The notes: generated by a model not told the origin, from the sequence alone. A stretch of DNA of 64,000 nucleotides from Trileptium ribeirensis (GCA_030248225.1 JASANE010000690.1:1-64000); one strand, 5' to 3'; positions 50,201 to 59,972 are shown, numbered from the stretch's first letter. Numbers and translations are program-made.

Positions 50201-52633
50201 TACGTGACATAATGATACATAAATAAAATCTCATAAAACATTAAGATGGCTTATACTGACACTAGTGGGCCTAAAATCATAATTTTCACGATCTATGATA
50301 ACTATATCATCAGCCTTAACCGAAAGCAACCATTTTCACTTATCTGTATCACTTTACGATAGGATACATAAATATTGTCCCAAAACATCAAAATGGCTCA
50401 AACTGACACTTGTAAGGCCAAAAATCACGATTTTCACGATCCACGATAACTATATCGTTTAGGCTAAGTCACTGTTCCCACCGAGAACACCCATTATCAC
50501 CTATCTGTATCAGCTTACGGGACATCATTATACATATAAAATATTTTCTACTGCACTAACGTTTAGGTTCCAAAATAGACAATCTATGATAGCTACATCA
50601 ATCCAGTATCACATACCACGATATTATTATTGTAGATTGATAATCACTTTACGGGACATACATAAAATCGCTTCCACTGCGCTGAATGGCTCAAACTTAA
50701 CTTTTAGGGTTCAAATCACAGTTTTGGCGATCTTTAGATAACAACTATTATCATCAGCCGAAGTCACTGTTTTTACAGATAGCAACCATTTTTCACCTAT
50801 CTGTATTCTATTACGTGACAAAATATACATAAATACAGTCTCAATACATCAAAATGTCGATGTCACTATTGCTATCGAGCGCAACCGGTTTTCACTTACG
50901 CGCATCATAGGACACATAGATATGGTCTCAAAACATCAAAATGACTTGAAACTGACACTATTAGGTTATAAAATGTCAATTTTGATCGCTTTATATCGTC
51001 ACCCAGAATCACTGTTCAAACATAGCTTGTTACAGGTGATTAAACAAAATAACTTAAAAACGAAATCGCGGTAGCTTCGTTTCACCTGAGCTTGCTAGAT
51101 AATAGTATTATTGTTTTATTTACTTTACATAATTATATGCTTACTATTTTATTATTTTAAATAAACATTATGTAATTTTTTTGTTCACATTTTTTGTAAA
51201 TATGATTTTTTGCATTTTGATAGTTTAGCTAAAATTGATTGTTTAGCTAAATTTATTGTTTATTACTGGTAAAATTATACATATACACATAACTAGTGTT
51301 TTTTGATTCCGTTGTGTATCGTAAACAAACAGGTATGTATATATTTATTTTATTATATTTTCAGCGCAGTAGCAATGCTATGGTTCATTATAGTGCTGGG
51401 AGCGGTTGTGCAACGAGATGTCCTGATCAGCAATATTATGGTTACGAAAGATGTAAGGTTATAGCAGATTAATGAATCGATGTGTCACTATATTTATGAG
51501 AACTGTTGTGGCTCGCGTAATGTAGATGTACATCGGGTTTTTACTATGGATCTAAAGCAGTTCTCAATCGATCCTTTGTTCTAATTGATAGCTCAGTATT
51601 ACAATAATAAACCGTAGAATAAATCCTTACAGTTACATGAAGGATGCAACTACGACGTATGAACACTGTGTTGGTAAGATAATCAGGAAGATTAAGCGGA
51701 GAAGTCTTTAATTATTATTTTTGGTGTCAGCTCGATCAAAACACATTGCAGGTGCTGAGGGATCGACTTCGGAGTAAGCTAAAATTTACCTGGGGCATAT
51801 TCTGGGTGGAACCGTCGAAGCAGGGAGCTAAAAAATCGTCGCACCCTCTCCTTTCTTCGTGGAGAAGCTTTATATAATAATCGAAGATTTAGCTTTCATG
51901 ATGCATGTGAGCTTTTGACGATGCGTGGAGCATATGCATACGAAAAACCATCATGAATTTTTGTGACATTGCTAAATTTTAGACTTCTTAATAAAGCGGT
52001 TTCCGCTTTCACACTGCTTTTAATTTGGACATAACGTTTGGAGCATCGTGTTTTTCGTATAACCCTCGTATATTATTTTGTATCAGCTCTAACAAATTAG
52101 GTGTAGATTTAGCTAAAAAATGTAAAATCAATGTTTCACAACAAAAACTTGATATTTTTGACCAATATTCGATTTTTAGGTTTTCTTTTATTGGGGTCCT
52201 TACATACTGTTAGTGGTGCTGAAAGATGTCGTACAGATAGCACAAACATCATGTGATGTTCCACCCGTTTAATGTTATGAAGAGATAAAATTCAACAAAT
52301 TTATAGACCAATATGACAGAAATACTGTTTTGATAAAATGTCTCGAAATAAAATTGCAAATTTACTAAAACATCGTTACTCTATTTCTTGTGGCAGATAG
52401 TTTGAAATTTATATTTACTCTACCAATGCTGATTTCTGGTATCTCTGAAACAACTAATGTATAATGTTTTATAAAAATATTTTTAGGTTTCGCTGGTCGG
52501 TTTCTTACTTCTTGCTGGACTATACATTTCCAGCTTGTCGTCAATCCTTGGTAGTTTATACGGAGCGCCTCGTGTTTTGCAGTCGATTGCCGCTGAAAAC
52601 GTTATTCCATTCATTAAAAGGCTTGAAGTCGGG
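32129..52633 (+). CDS. SLC12A8: SLC12A8-like transporter of the cation-chloride cotransporter family, seven internal exons
   Basis: Seven exons (32129-32272, 42347-42538, 44273-44399, 44945-45058, 48209-48410, 51365-51452, 52487-52633) join in frame with matching phases (0,0,1,1,2,0). They cover the N-terminal two thirds of the membrane domain. Signature blocks are [10 protein letters not shown] and FLRAGWMV before and after the first helix, then [69 protein letters not shown] and [20 protein letters not shown]. From memory these match SLC12A8 (CCC9) better than the NKCC, KCC or SLC12A9 branches. The NNT sequon before the GENFF block suits an external loop. SLC12A8 is a multi-pass membrane protein; its substrate is debated (polyamines and amino acids, or nicotinamide mononucleotide). 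The first exon, with the start Met, and the exons after LEVG were not found: the 5' exon may lie upstream or be too short to see, and the 3' exons are probably beyond the window. Confidence 0.93.
33351..33611. mobile_element. palindromic TA-flanked MITE, ACAGTTACAATCAGA family, copy 1
   Basis: The left end tacagttacaatcagattta pairs with the right end aattctgattgtaactgta; both outer dinucleotides are TA. The interior is mirrored (cgtttaaacgaaaatcgatc / gatcgatcgattgcgttttc) so the whole element folds back. The flank matches an empty copy of the surrounding module near 33170. Length and TA target fit Tc1/mariner-type MITEs. Confidence 0.85.
34558..34601. repeat. short hairpin
   Basis: aaaatggtaatatttccgc and gcggaaacattaccatttt are reverse complements apart from one position, with a six-base loop (aatccc). 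It arises where two head-to-head copies of the ggtaatatttccgc module meet. Confidence 0.8.
36081..36183. repeat. 103-bp near-perfect palindrome
   Basis: The left arm tataggtttatgatttagtc ... agtaatgttgagcgacttt is mirrored by aaagtcgctcaacattactt ... gaatcatatacctata. The centre is TTAACTCAGTTAA, so there is almost no loop. It could be a tiny MITE or a cruciform/hairpin RNA source. It lies just upstream of the Helitron relic. Confidence 0.85.
36331..40490 (+). pseudogene. Helitron Rep/helicase, degraded
   Basis: Blocks typical of Helitron proteins appear in the right order but in shifting frames. They are: a basic, Gln/Arg-rich N-terminal region ([20 protein letters not shown]); [20 protein letters not shown] plus TPIMTIYR near 36980-37065; [14 protein letters not shown] near 37270; [20 protein letters not shown] near 37880; and the HUH-type nuclease motif in [17 protein letters not shown] near 38090. 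The PIF1-type helicase follows: [10 protein letters not shown] near 39195, LNEAQLRAF, Walker [11 protein letters not shown] near 39455, LAPTGVAAF, a Walker B-like block [12 protein letters not shown] near 39670, and [11 protein letters not shown] near 40160. Many stops and frameshifts make it non-functional. Known Helitrons transpose by rolling-circle replication. The exact TC and CTRR ends were not located. Confidence 0.87.
40491..40714. other. 3' flank of the Helitron relic
   Basis: No clear coding sequence. The 3' end of the Helitron may lie here, but I could not identify a hairpin followed by CTRR with confidence. Confidence 0.4.
40715..40850. repeat. short tandem repeat around cataaagacattatgtta
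   Basis: Variants of cataaagacattatgttatg occur about five times in 130 bases with deletions and substitutions. Short frames across this region come from the repeat. Confidence 0.75.
41090..41445. repeat. C-rich repeat blocks (ccccctggcaaaatttt)
   Basis: ggtgccccctggttcagaac, cccccggttcataccccctg and accaggccccccctggcaaa repeat the same C-run / ttcag / ctggcaaaattttgg pattern four or more times. A diverged relative appears near 45405-45470 (ttcagaacgg ... ctccctggtacaattttggc). Function and class are unknown. Confidence 0.6.
41572..41727. mobile_element. short TA-flanked MITE, relative of the ACAGTTACAATCAGA family
   Basis: Ends tacagtcggagctaagaat and gcacttatttctggccgtga plus ctgcagta are imperfect inverted repeats. 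The interior is made of aatcgatcgaaatttcg repeats like those in 33351-33611 and 59973-60241. It is shorter and more diverged than those copies. Confidence 0.6.
41842..41906 (-). mobile_element. terminal fragment of hAT family 1
   Basis: The last 65 bases include gccgcagccggaactggaat and end ccggttactccctg at 41906, the family's 5' terminus in reverse. Confidence 0.7.
41907..42346. other. end of first transporter intron seen
   Basis: Nothing recognised between the transposon fragment and the exon beginning at 42347. Confidence 0.5.
42347..42538 (+). CDS. SLC12A8: SLC12A8-like, exon with second and third helices
   Basis: Acceptor gacttcag, donor gtaagt, phase 0 at both ends, 64 codons. It reads [20 protein letters not shown] then [19 protein letters not shown] and [20 protein letters not shown], ending YSLGQ. 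The [10 protein letters not shown] block corresponds to SGGVY in the human protein, and GNAGV continues GWMV of the previous exon as expected. Confidence 0.95.
42539..44272. other. transporter intron, nothing else recognised
   Basis: AT-rich, about 1.7 kb, with no coding or mobile-element signal I can support. Confidence 0.5.
44273..44399 (+). CDS. SLC12A8: SLC12A8-like, exon with fourth helix region
   Basis: Acceptor atatttag, donor gtaagc, starting in phase 0 and ending in phase 1. It reads [19 protein letters not shown] then [20 protein letters not shown] and LLV. It is the least conserved exon of the set; the position matches the human VAGAMYITGFAES segment. The last G joins GC of the next exon to make the Gly of GINVAGVKW, which supports the boundary. 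Confidence 0.88.
44400..44944. other. transporter intron, nothing else recognised
   Basis: A short AT-rich intron of 545 bases without other features. Confidence 0.6.
44945..45058 (+). CDS. SLC12A8: SLC12A8-like, exon with fifth helix
   Basis: Acceptor tttttcag, donor gtaagg, phase 1 at both ends. It reads [20 protein letters not shown] then [18 protein letters not shown]. The AGVKW-LQL motif and the D-F-GSF tail are close to the human protein. Confidence 0.94.
45059..46319. other. transporter intron, first part
   Basis: No gene. A C-rich block near 45405-45470 is a distant relative of the repeats at 41.1-41.4 kb. The stretch near 45840-45930 repeats the phrase gtcctctaatt several times. 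A 75-codon frame at 45615-45842 has no recognisable motif. Confidence 0.45.
46762..47063. mobile_element. 302-bp hAT MITE inserted in the pseudogene
   Basis: Ends caagggcgtaactaggggg and ctagttacgccgctg are inverted repeats. The flanking octamers cttcgtga (46754-46761) and cttcatga (47064-47071) agree at 7 of 8 bases. Removing the element and one octamer joins LNNPILRD directly to FSFLNPSVK in frame, which fixes both boundaries and the order of events. Confidence 0.88.
47427..47815 (+). repeat. 197-bp tandem duplication in the pseudogene tail
   Basis: The segment with gcacaaagaggcgatggccg, aagttggtcaaac and aataaggaggaaa occurs at 47457 and again 197 bases later with about 10% change. Both copies keep the same frame over the HKEAMAAAS block, then stop. 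Confidence 0.85.
47831..48208. other. transporter intron, remainder
   Basis: No feature recognised between the pseudogene and the next exon. Confidence 0.5.
48209..48410 (+). CDS. SLC12A8: SLC12A8-like, exon with external loop and sixth helix
   Basis: Acceptor catttcag, donor gtaagt, phase 1 in and phase 2 out. It reads [20 protein letters not shown], then [19 protein letters not shown] and [20 protein letters not shown], then GELAGIAA. The GENFF-GVFF and [14 protein letters not shown] blocks are family hallmarks; the NNT sequon occupies the place of a similar one in the human loop. Confidence 0.96.
48500..51030. repeat. diverged tandem array, about 155-bp period
   Basis: A unit with gatctatgataactatatcg, tcagccgaagtcactgttcc, accgagagcaaccatttttc, ctttacgtgacataggatac and ataaatatggtctcaaaaca recurs roughly every 145-173 bases from about 49290 to 51030. 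More degraded units seem to reach back towards 48500. At least ten units are recognisable. It fills most of the intron and has no lasting frame. It looks like an old satellite-type or intron-amplified repeat. Confidence 0.8.
51365..51452 (+). CDS. SLC12A8: SLC12A8-like, exon with seventh helix
   Basis: Acceptor attttcag, donor gtaagg, phase 2 in and phase 0 out. With AG of the previous exon it reads [20 protein letters not shown] then [10 protein letters not shown]. It corresponds to the human GISWFLYIIFVFLLGAICTRE segment. Confidence 0.92.
51453..52486. other. transporter intron, nothing else recognised
   Basis: About 1 kb of AT-rich intron with no feature I can support. Confidence 0.5.
52487..52633 (+). 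CDS. SLC12A8: SLC12A8-like, exon with eighth helix (last found)
   Basis: Acceptor tttttag, donor gtaaat, phase 0 at both ends, 49 codons. It reads [19 protein letters not shown] then [20 protein letters not shown] and [10 protein letters not shown]. The LYGAPR-LQ-IA-E-VIP run is nearly invariant in the family. The next family block (a GPNKTP-like start) was not found in the remaining 11 kb. Confidence 0.95.
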
Positions 52634-53404
52634 GTAAATTTGTTTAAAAATAAATATTAAACATTACCTCACCTTAAGTTGTAATTATTTTTATTAGTAC
52701 TCTTAAAAACGTAAATTTCTTTCGCGTAATTAAACGAGCTTGCGTAATAATTGTGTTTATCTTATGACGTTTAGCAAAATAATATTGTATGGGTCTTGAG
52801 TGACGATTTAAAATGATATATGCTACTGCGCCACTAACCAAAAATGACTATCGCTAGAGCGAAATTCGCTCTAAAGCAATTTGTGCTAAAATAAAGTTAG
52901 TAGTTTCTAGCCAGTACGGCATATGATGTGAGGTTTCAGAATTGTGTAATAGTCGGCGTTCTACGCTCATAAACCTATTGTATTTCTAAGCTAATGTTAT
53001 TGGTACTAGTATCTCCAAGCGTGGATAAAACGGAGCGGGTATGCCTTCATCTATGGCTATCATTATGTGTAACAGGTTTTGCATTTGATGTATATGTAGT
53101 AAGAATAATGCATCCTAAATATAATCTAGAAATTGGGTTCATAGTTGGGCTCCAACCATATGAAAACCTCAGAAAAATCATGTGAAATATTCGTACTGGG
53201 CTCTAGATAACCAAACTATCGCATTGAGCGGACCCAAAAAACATTTATATACACCATTTCTGAGACGTAATATATAACCAGACGAAACAGGCTATATTTT
53301 TGAAATGGGATTTATTGATCCTACACTTATTGACAACCTCTGTAAAGCCATGAAATATTGGGGCTGGGCTCTATCAAGATAACAAATCGTCGTATTCAGC
53401 GTAA
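52634..53404. other. transporter intron or 3' flank, nothing recognised
   Basis: AT-rich. No continuation of the transporter and no mobile element that I can identify. Confidence 0.5.
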
Positions 53405-53720
53405 CAAAATATATCATATATATATAAATGCAAAATCCTGTGTGTCTGTCTGTGTGTGTTCGCAATAGGCTCCGAAACTGCTGGTCAGATTGACACCAAA
53501 TTAGGCACAGTGGTACAACACGTCAGGGGTCAGAACATAGGCTACTTTTTATCCCGGTATCTACTTTACTAAGTACTGAGACAGTACTTTTTGCATTATC
53601 TGCATATTCTGCAAGTCTGATCGCACTGAAATTTGACATGTCAGTGGCAGATATTAGGCCACATATCTTATATATATAAAAGCAAAATCCTGTGTGTCTT
53701 TTTGTCTGTGTGTCTACCCT
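53405..53720 (+). repeat. interspersed repeat with tgtgtgtctgtctg head, two partial copies
   Basis: The phrase atatatataaatgcaaaatc ctgtgtgtct occurs at 53417 and again near 53670. The first copy continues with gcaataggctccgaaactgc and tcagattgacaccaaatta. A simple-repeat head and a core of the type seen in copies A-C suggest a related class of short repeats. Confidence 0.65.
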
Positions 53721-54377
53721 TTCTCTTCTGCGACATTTTTTTCCAGAGGTAGTTTAGTGTATAGCTATTTTTCAGAACGATCTCTTACCTCTGTTGTGTT
53801 AACTATTTAGTGTTGTTCTGCTGTCTATAGTCTGTTTCACGGTTTAGTTGGCAGCAGTTGTATATTAGTTTGTTTATATAAGTTTGTTTGTTGTATTGTT
53901 TGTTCTACATTGTGTTCTGCACTTGCCATTTCGATTTTGAGATTGAAGTTTGGATTTAGCGGATACTTTCAGGCAGGTCGCGGTGTGATCAGTGAATTTA
54001 CTCGCGAATTAAAGCTTTGCCGTTTCCACTACTGTGTGTATAATCGGACACTGTCTAGCAAGAAAAAAAGATCTCTGACTACATATATATTTGTCTGGCA
54101 AAAGGCGCAGTGATTATGCTGCTGTCGCCAGCTTTCCTGTAAGGCAGACGGAAAAGCGTCGCTAAAGTTCATCTTCATATAACAGTAACTGTTAAGCACG
54201 ACAGGTGCCATACTATCTTCGGTTTTTCTAGAGGAACCTACAAATTCCTTCTTCAGGTAGTACACATCACAAGCAACACCGAACAGTACTGTACTAAAAA
54301 GTGAATACTTTCTCGGGCACTGCTGCTGTGGCTTGGAACAACGAAAAAAGCCACAACAGTACAGCTAGTATATATAT
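53721..54377. other. no gene recognised
   Basis: Short overlapping frames on both strands, no family features. Confidence 0.5.
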
Positions 54378-56537
54378 CAGGGAGTAACCGGAATTCCGGT
54401 TCCGGCGAAAATCGTATTCCGGTTGCGGTTCCAGCAAAGGGCAAAAACCATACCGGAACCGGAATTCCGGTTTAAAAAATTTTGTTTGAAATTTTCCACG
54501 TTTTTGCTTCATCCTGTAATCCAAACATATGTAATATATATATTATACAATGATCAAGCTCCAATACAACCAAGCAAAAGAAAAGATTAACTAATCAATT
54601 TGCCGTGTGAAACGCAAGTAGGGCACATAATTTGAGCAGGAATTTTTCATAATAACCTGCAGGAGTTTGTTAAATCAAAGCCAGATCGATGCTTGTAGCA
54701 GCTATTTTACACATCCAGAAGTCTGTGGGATACGTTTGAATTAAACCGGTCAACTCGGTAACAGAGTATGACTTACTCAGAAGTACTCAGGGTATGCTTG
54801 GCTAACATAAATTGCGTCAAGCACCCGCCAGTGCGCTTGTAAACTTGGTAAATCAGTCTAAATTGAAGTAAACTAACGTTATCTGCAACGCAGCTAGATA
54901 CTGCTTTCTTGGCAATGAACTGTATTTATTGAAACTGTGCGAGCAGCATCACAATGTATCTCATTTATAGCATTCTGATTATAGAAAGTTATCATTATTA
55001 TGATCTAGCTGACGGGCACTGTTTGTCCAACGCTAGCCTAAACAGTGTCTCTGACCACTGATCAGAAAATTACCTTCTATCTATTATTTTCTCTTAGAAT
55101 CATATAAACCAATAATTTTAAGTTTCCTACGGAAGAACATGCAACAAACGTATGTGTAGTAAAGGGAGGCGACTGGAGACAGAGCGAAAGTGTGTATTCT
55201 ACGCTCCAAGCTTTGTAAGCACATTCGATTTGACGCAGTATACGCAATGGTGTATAGTGGAAGACATTTTTTGCTCTGAATGTCCAAAAACCGACATATT
55301 TGATCGATAAATAAACATTATTAGCTTCCTCAGTCTCTTTAAAGTTTCAGAAAGGCAATAATACCATCGCAATACATTAAGTTTAATGTAAAAGTTATTT
55401 TTAATGCATTTTAAATCCACTATACTTTCATTTCTTCCTTCATCTGTTTTACTATTTATAAATGTCGAAGACCAAGTTCCGGATCCGGTTTAAATGGACG
55501 GTTCCGGTTGCTGGTTTCGGTTCCGGCAAATTTCGGTTCCGGTTAATAATGTTTATTTATCGATCAAATATGTCGGTTTTTGGACATTCAGAGCAAAAAA
55601 TGTCTTCCACTATACACCATTGCGTATATTGCGTCAAATCGAATGTGATTACAAAGCTTAGAGTGTATAATACACACTTTCGCTCTGTCTCCAGTCGCCT
55701 CCCTTTACTACACATACGTTTGTTGCATGTTCCTCCGTAGGAAACTTAAATTTATTGGTATGATTCTAAGAGAAAATGATAGATAGAAGGTAATTTTCTG
55801 ATCAGTGGGCAGGGACACTGTTTAGGCTAGGGCCCATAAGTTTTGGACAAACATCCTTAAGTTAGATGATAATGATGATAACTTTCTAATGAGAATGCTA
55901 TAAATGAGACAAACTGTGATGCTGCTCGCACAGTTTCAATAAATACAGTTCTTTGCCAAGAAAGCAGTTTCTAGCTGCGTTGCTGATAACGTTAGTTTAT
56001 TTCAATTTAGACTGATTTACCAAGTTTACAAGCGCATTGGCGGGTTCTTGAAGCAATTTATGTTAGCCAAGCATACCCTGAGTACTTCTGCGTAAGCCAT
56101 ACTCTGTTACCTAGTTGGACCGGTTTAATTGAAACGCACCCCACAGACTACTGAATGTGTAAAATAGCTGCCACAAGCATCGACCTGGCTTTGATTTGTT
56201 AAACTCCTGCAGGTTACTATGAAAAATTCCAACTGAAATTATGTGCTGTACTTACGTTTCAACTGTCAAATTGCTTAGTAAATCTTTCCTTAAAAGAGCA
56301 AAATTGAAAAATTACAAAATTGCAAAATTAGAAAATTACAAGATTGCTTGGTTGTATTGGAGCTTGATGATTGTATAATATATTACATATGTTTGGATCA
56401 CAGATGAAGCAAAAAACGTGGAAAATTTCAAACAAAATTTTAAACCGAAATTCCGGTTCTGGTATGGTTTTTGCCCTTTGCCGGAAGCGCAACCGGAACA
56501 CGATTTTCGCCGGAACCGGAATTCCGGTTACTCCCTG
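54378..56537. mobile_element. hAT family 1, 2.16-kb foldback with about 1-kb inverted arms
   Basis: Both ends are complete: CAGGGAGTAACCGGAATTCC at 54378 and ggaattccggttactccctg ending 56537. The flanks are atatatat on both sides, an 8-bp duplication in a low-complexity site. The left 1.17 kb (54378-55548) is the longest copy of the family, with the 3' end lacking its last bases. It is followed by a reversed 5' part from about 55545. The arms match nearly base for base over the stretch around tcgataaataaaca / tgtttatttatcga. No transposase is encoded. Confidence 0.88.
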
Positions 56538-56544
56538 ATATATA

Positions 56545-56733
56545 TACAGTACTCGCCAAAAATGACCGTCGCATTTCGAGCGAGCGAGTTCGAGCGAGTG
56601 GCTCGCTCGAGATTTCGCAACTATATAAATTAATAGAAAATTCTATTTTTAGAACAAATTTATTTCGAGCGAGTCGCGAGCGAGTCTCGAGCGAGTGTCG
56701 AGCGAGCGACAGTCATTTTTGGCGGGTACTGTA
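56545..56733. mobile_element. Tc1/mariner-type MITE, TACTCGCC family, copy 3 (CGAG variant)
   Basis: Ends tacagtactcgccaaaaatg and catttttggcgggtactgta, TA at both edges, 189 bp. The interior consists of cgagcgagttcgagcgagtg-type repeats instead of the cgaacgaa repeats in copies 1 and 2. Its left TA lies in the TA-rich flank of the hAT foldback. Confidence 0.85.
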
Positions 56734-59704
56734 TAACCATTCTTGTTGCCCTGTACCCATTACATAACCAAAAAATAAGAAACTGCTACATTTTGGAAAT
56801 CGGGGTTGTCCACAGCATAGTTCGTAAAAGCTCATAGAAATATTATACTCATCCTGTATTCTATGTGACAAAACCATCGTATTCAGCGTTGTTGATAACC
56901 TGACACTCGTTGTAATGTAAAAACGCACAACAACATGGGGAAATTAGAAAAACCTATTTTTTCCGTTTATCTAAGTTTCAAAATTTGCACAAATAGATTT
57001 CCTTTGGACTTTATCAAAAAGATTGTTTCCCTTTGGAAAAAAATTAAGAGGTAGAGGTTATTCTAACCGATTTTTTAAACTTAGTATGAGGTTGGGTATT
57101 ATTAAAATTGAGCATAACAAGGTTTCGTGCAATCATATATTACATGACAATAAACAAAGTAAAATGTAGTAGTGTTAGCATAAATTATTATTTTCTATTT
57201 TTCTTATTATTGTTTATTAGTTATTAATAAAAGATTATAATCGTTGTAATGAAATAAATTTTATTAACTACATTATTTAAAATTAATTTTAACCAAACTT
57301 ATCTTATTAATTTTCTTTATGAAATTTTACTAACTTACAAACTATTCGAATTTATGATTATATTTTGTATATAATCGTTATAGATTTAAAATATTACTTA
57401 TTTTAAACTATAATTTAAATAGCAGTGTGCTTTCACACGTGTACTGTGTGTTGTCTTTTTCGTATTTTACGTTTACCGCATGGTCAATATGTAACACCAT
57501 GTGAGTTATCTGTTTCCGTTTTAAACGTGCATTTGTTCAGATTGCACAATGCTCTATAGCAATTTTTTATTCAATCTTTATTGTTCATTTTTGTTGCATC
57601 ACACGTCACACGTAATATTACTATTGTAACATGCGTGACGCTGCTGCATTGCGCACTTCCAAACGCAATGCCCATACTACCCAGCAATCGTAACCTCATT
57701 CGCGGACCTACCGGACTATCTTTCTCGGTGCCAAGAAGCTACGGAGCTTAGCGGGCCACAGGAGCAATTCACGGGATGTCGTCAAATCCCGCCGGATTGG
57801 TTGCATACGTTGCCTACGTGGTTACTACGTTTGAGGTCGCCACGGACGTTGGCTCCGTCACCAGCTCACATGCCAAAGAGACCATACGCTGTTCCCTATC
57901 CGGGTGTCACCTGGAAGTTTTAATCGATCGCATCGTTGGGGTTGATCCATTGCGATCTTCGCAACATAATTATTTACGACTAGTATAGCCCACACTAGGG
58001 TTCGACAATCCCTAGACTCTTAATGTTGGATCGTTTCGGCTCTCTTGAATTCGCTGGCAAGTGGTTCCCTTGAATCCTCGTCGACGGCCTCGGAGCTGTG
58101 CAAAAATCTAACCTCATACAATTAAGTCGTACTTAAATATAGAATGGTCGGCGAACGATGGTAAGACTTGCGACCTCTTCGATGTCAAGTCTGAACGCAA
58201 GTCGTCGACTGGGGCGACGATATCAAACAAATTTTGGTACATATTGTTACTTATAACATCAATGAACACAGGGACATGTTGGATTTTCAATCATTAATTC
58301 AGAAGAAAAGCGAGTAACGGTCGGTTAAGGGTTAATTCAGTACTGTTACACAACTGACAAGATTAGCATACATTCTAAAATGCAGATGGTATTTATTAAT
58401 GGTACGACAAGGTACATAGTTCGCACATATATTCGTGTTAGGGGAAACTATCGGTCCTAGCCTGCCTAATCGAACGTGCACAGCCGTATATTAGATCAAT
58501 TTCAACGAACACGTTTGATTTTGACGACCGCTTTGGGCGACGGCTGCGCTAACCCTACTAAAGGAAGTTTGGGCAGAAAAGTTGGCTTAACGAAACAGCT
58601 AACAGAGCGCCATTGGATAACTGATCACTCGATAATAATAATAATACGCCAATCGGCTGGTAAGCTGAAGGCTGCTAATAAATAGGAAATGTTGAGTTCG
58701 GGGTTACCGGTACGGGGTAACGAATTACCGAATCACACAACCTAAGTACATATGGCGGATCGGGAATGGTAAAACATCTCCAAATACTTCACCAAACCCG
58801 GCCAGCCGTATATACAGAATAACGTGAAACTACCATACATTCATAAATACAGTGATAGTCAAAATGCAACGAATAAGTGTGCTGGGTGGGGACCGCGAGA
58901 TATCCTACCGGACCCGGCCACATTAGTTAAACATCGTATTATTGATACACTAGTAAAGAGGTAATGCGAAAATCGTATTGTCGTACAAATACCAATGATA
59001 GTCGTGGAATTATAATTAAAATGATACAGTGAAGATACCAGTTGAATGGTGTATACATTAGGTAATTACAAATCATATATATACATGTATATACGCACGT
59101 ACATAGGGATAAATCAAGTACTCGACTAATTGTTCATGCAATTATAACAATGGGTAATAATGATTACAACAGCAAATTATACTGTTACGACAATAACTCA
59201 AGTCATTTTAACAATAAAATGATACAGTTAGAACACTGGCTGATACAATGACAATAATAGATCATACAAATAATGCCATTCATGGTCACAAGTATACAAC
59301 CAATTTTTACTCAATCATATACACTGGCGGATATACTCGCTCGGAAAAAGGTAACTTAAATTTTGTTCAAAATCATTGATTTTAGTGCACATTTCTATAA
59401 CGAACATGGGCTAAGTATGCAATAATGTTGCCCGCTGCGGTGGAAATAAATGTGTCGCGTAACGATTCAGAATTTATCCGTTAGACGCAGTGCGTTGTGA
59501 AACGCAATTGTGGCCAAATAATAAATACGTGCGTTTTGTTAGTGAAAGAAATTACACCGTTTTGTATTCATCCTCTCTGCGTTCGCAATATTTTTAAATT
59601 TAGAATTGGTTATTGCAATGACTGTCTTGTTCGTTAACAGTGTTATGTATATGGTGTTAAAAGAGGATGGTAAGGGCGCAGCTTAAATTTGCTTATGCAC
59701 CGTA
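56734..59704. other. no gene recognised; AT-rich, then mixed composition
   Basis: 57.0-57.5 kb is very AT-rich. A GC-richer segment at 57640-58320 contains a 70-codon frame (MSSNPAGLVAYVAYVVTTFE ...) without a recognisable domain. It could be the remains of a retroelement, but I see no long terminal repeats, primer-binding site or reverse-transcriptase motifs. 58700-59400 has many degenerate aatgatacag-like phrases. Confidence 0.4.
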
Positions 59705-59893
59705 TACAATACTCGCCAGAAATGAGTGTCACCTTTCGAACGAACGAACATCGAACCGAAATCGACAAAATCTATTTATTCTCGAACAACAGTCAAACAC
59801 TTTTCGAACAAACTTCGAACAGATTTCGAACAAAATTTTGAATTTATCAAGCGAACATCCAACGAACAACACTCATTTCTGGCGAGCACCGTA
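59705..59893. mobile_element. Tc1/mariner-type MITE, TACTCGCC family, copy 2
   Basis: Ends tacaatactcgccagaaatg and catttctggcgagcaccgta with TA at both edges, 189 bp. The interior is built from ttcgaacgaacgaacatcg and related phrases, as in copy 1. Confidence 0.87.
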
Positions 59894-59972
59894 TGTTTGT
59901 TTAACTGTAGTATTGTGAACCGGAAACATGTTGTTATACACGCATATGTATATAATCCAATTGTAACAGAAA

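Noticed and set aside
57640..58320. possible retrotransposon remnant with a 70-codon frame
   Set aside because: No reverse-transcriptase, protease or integrase motif and no paired long terminal repeats were visible.
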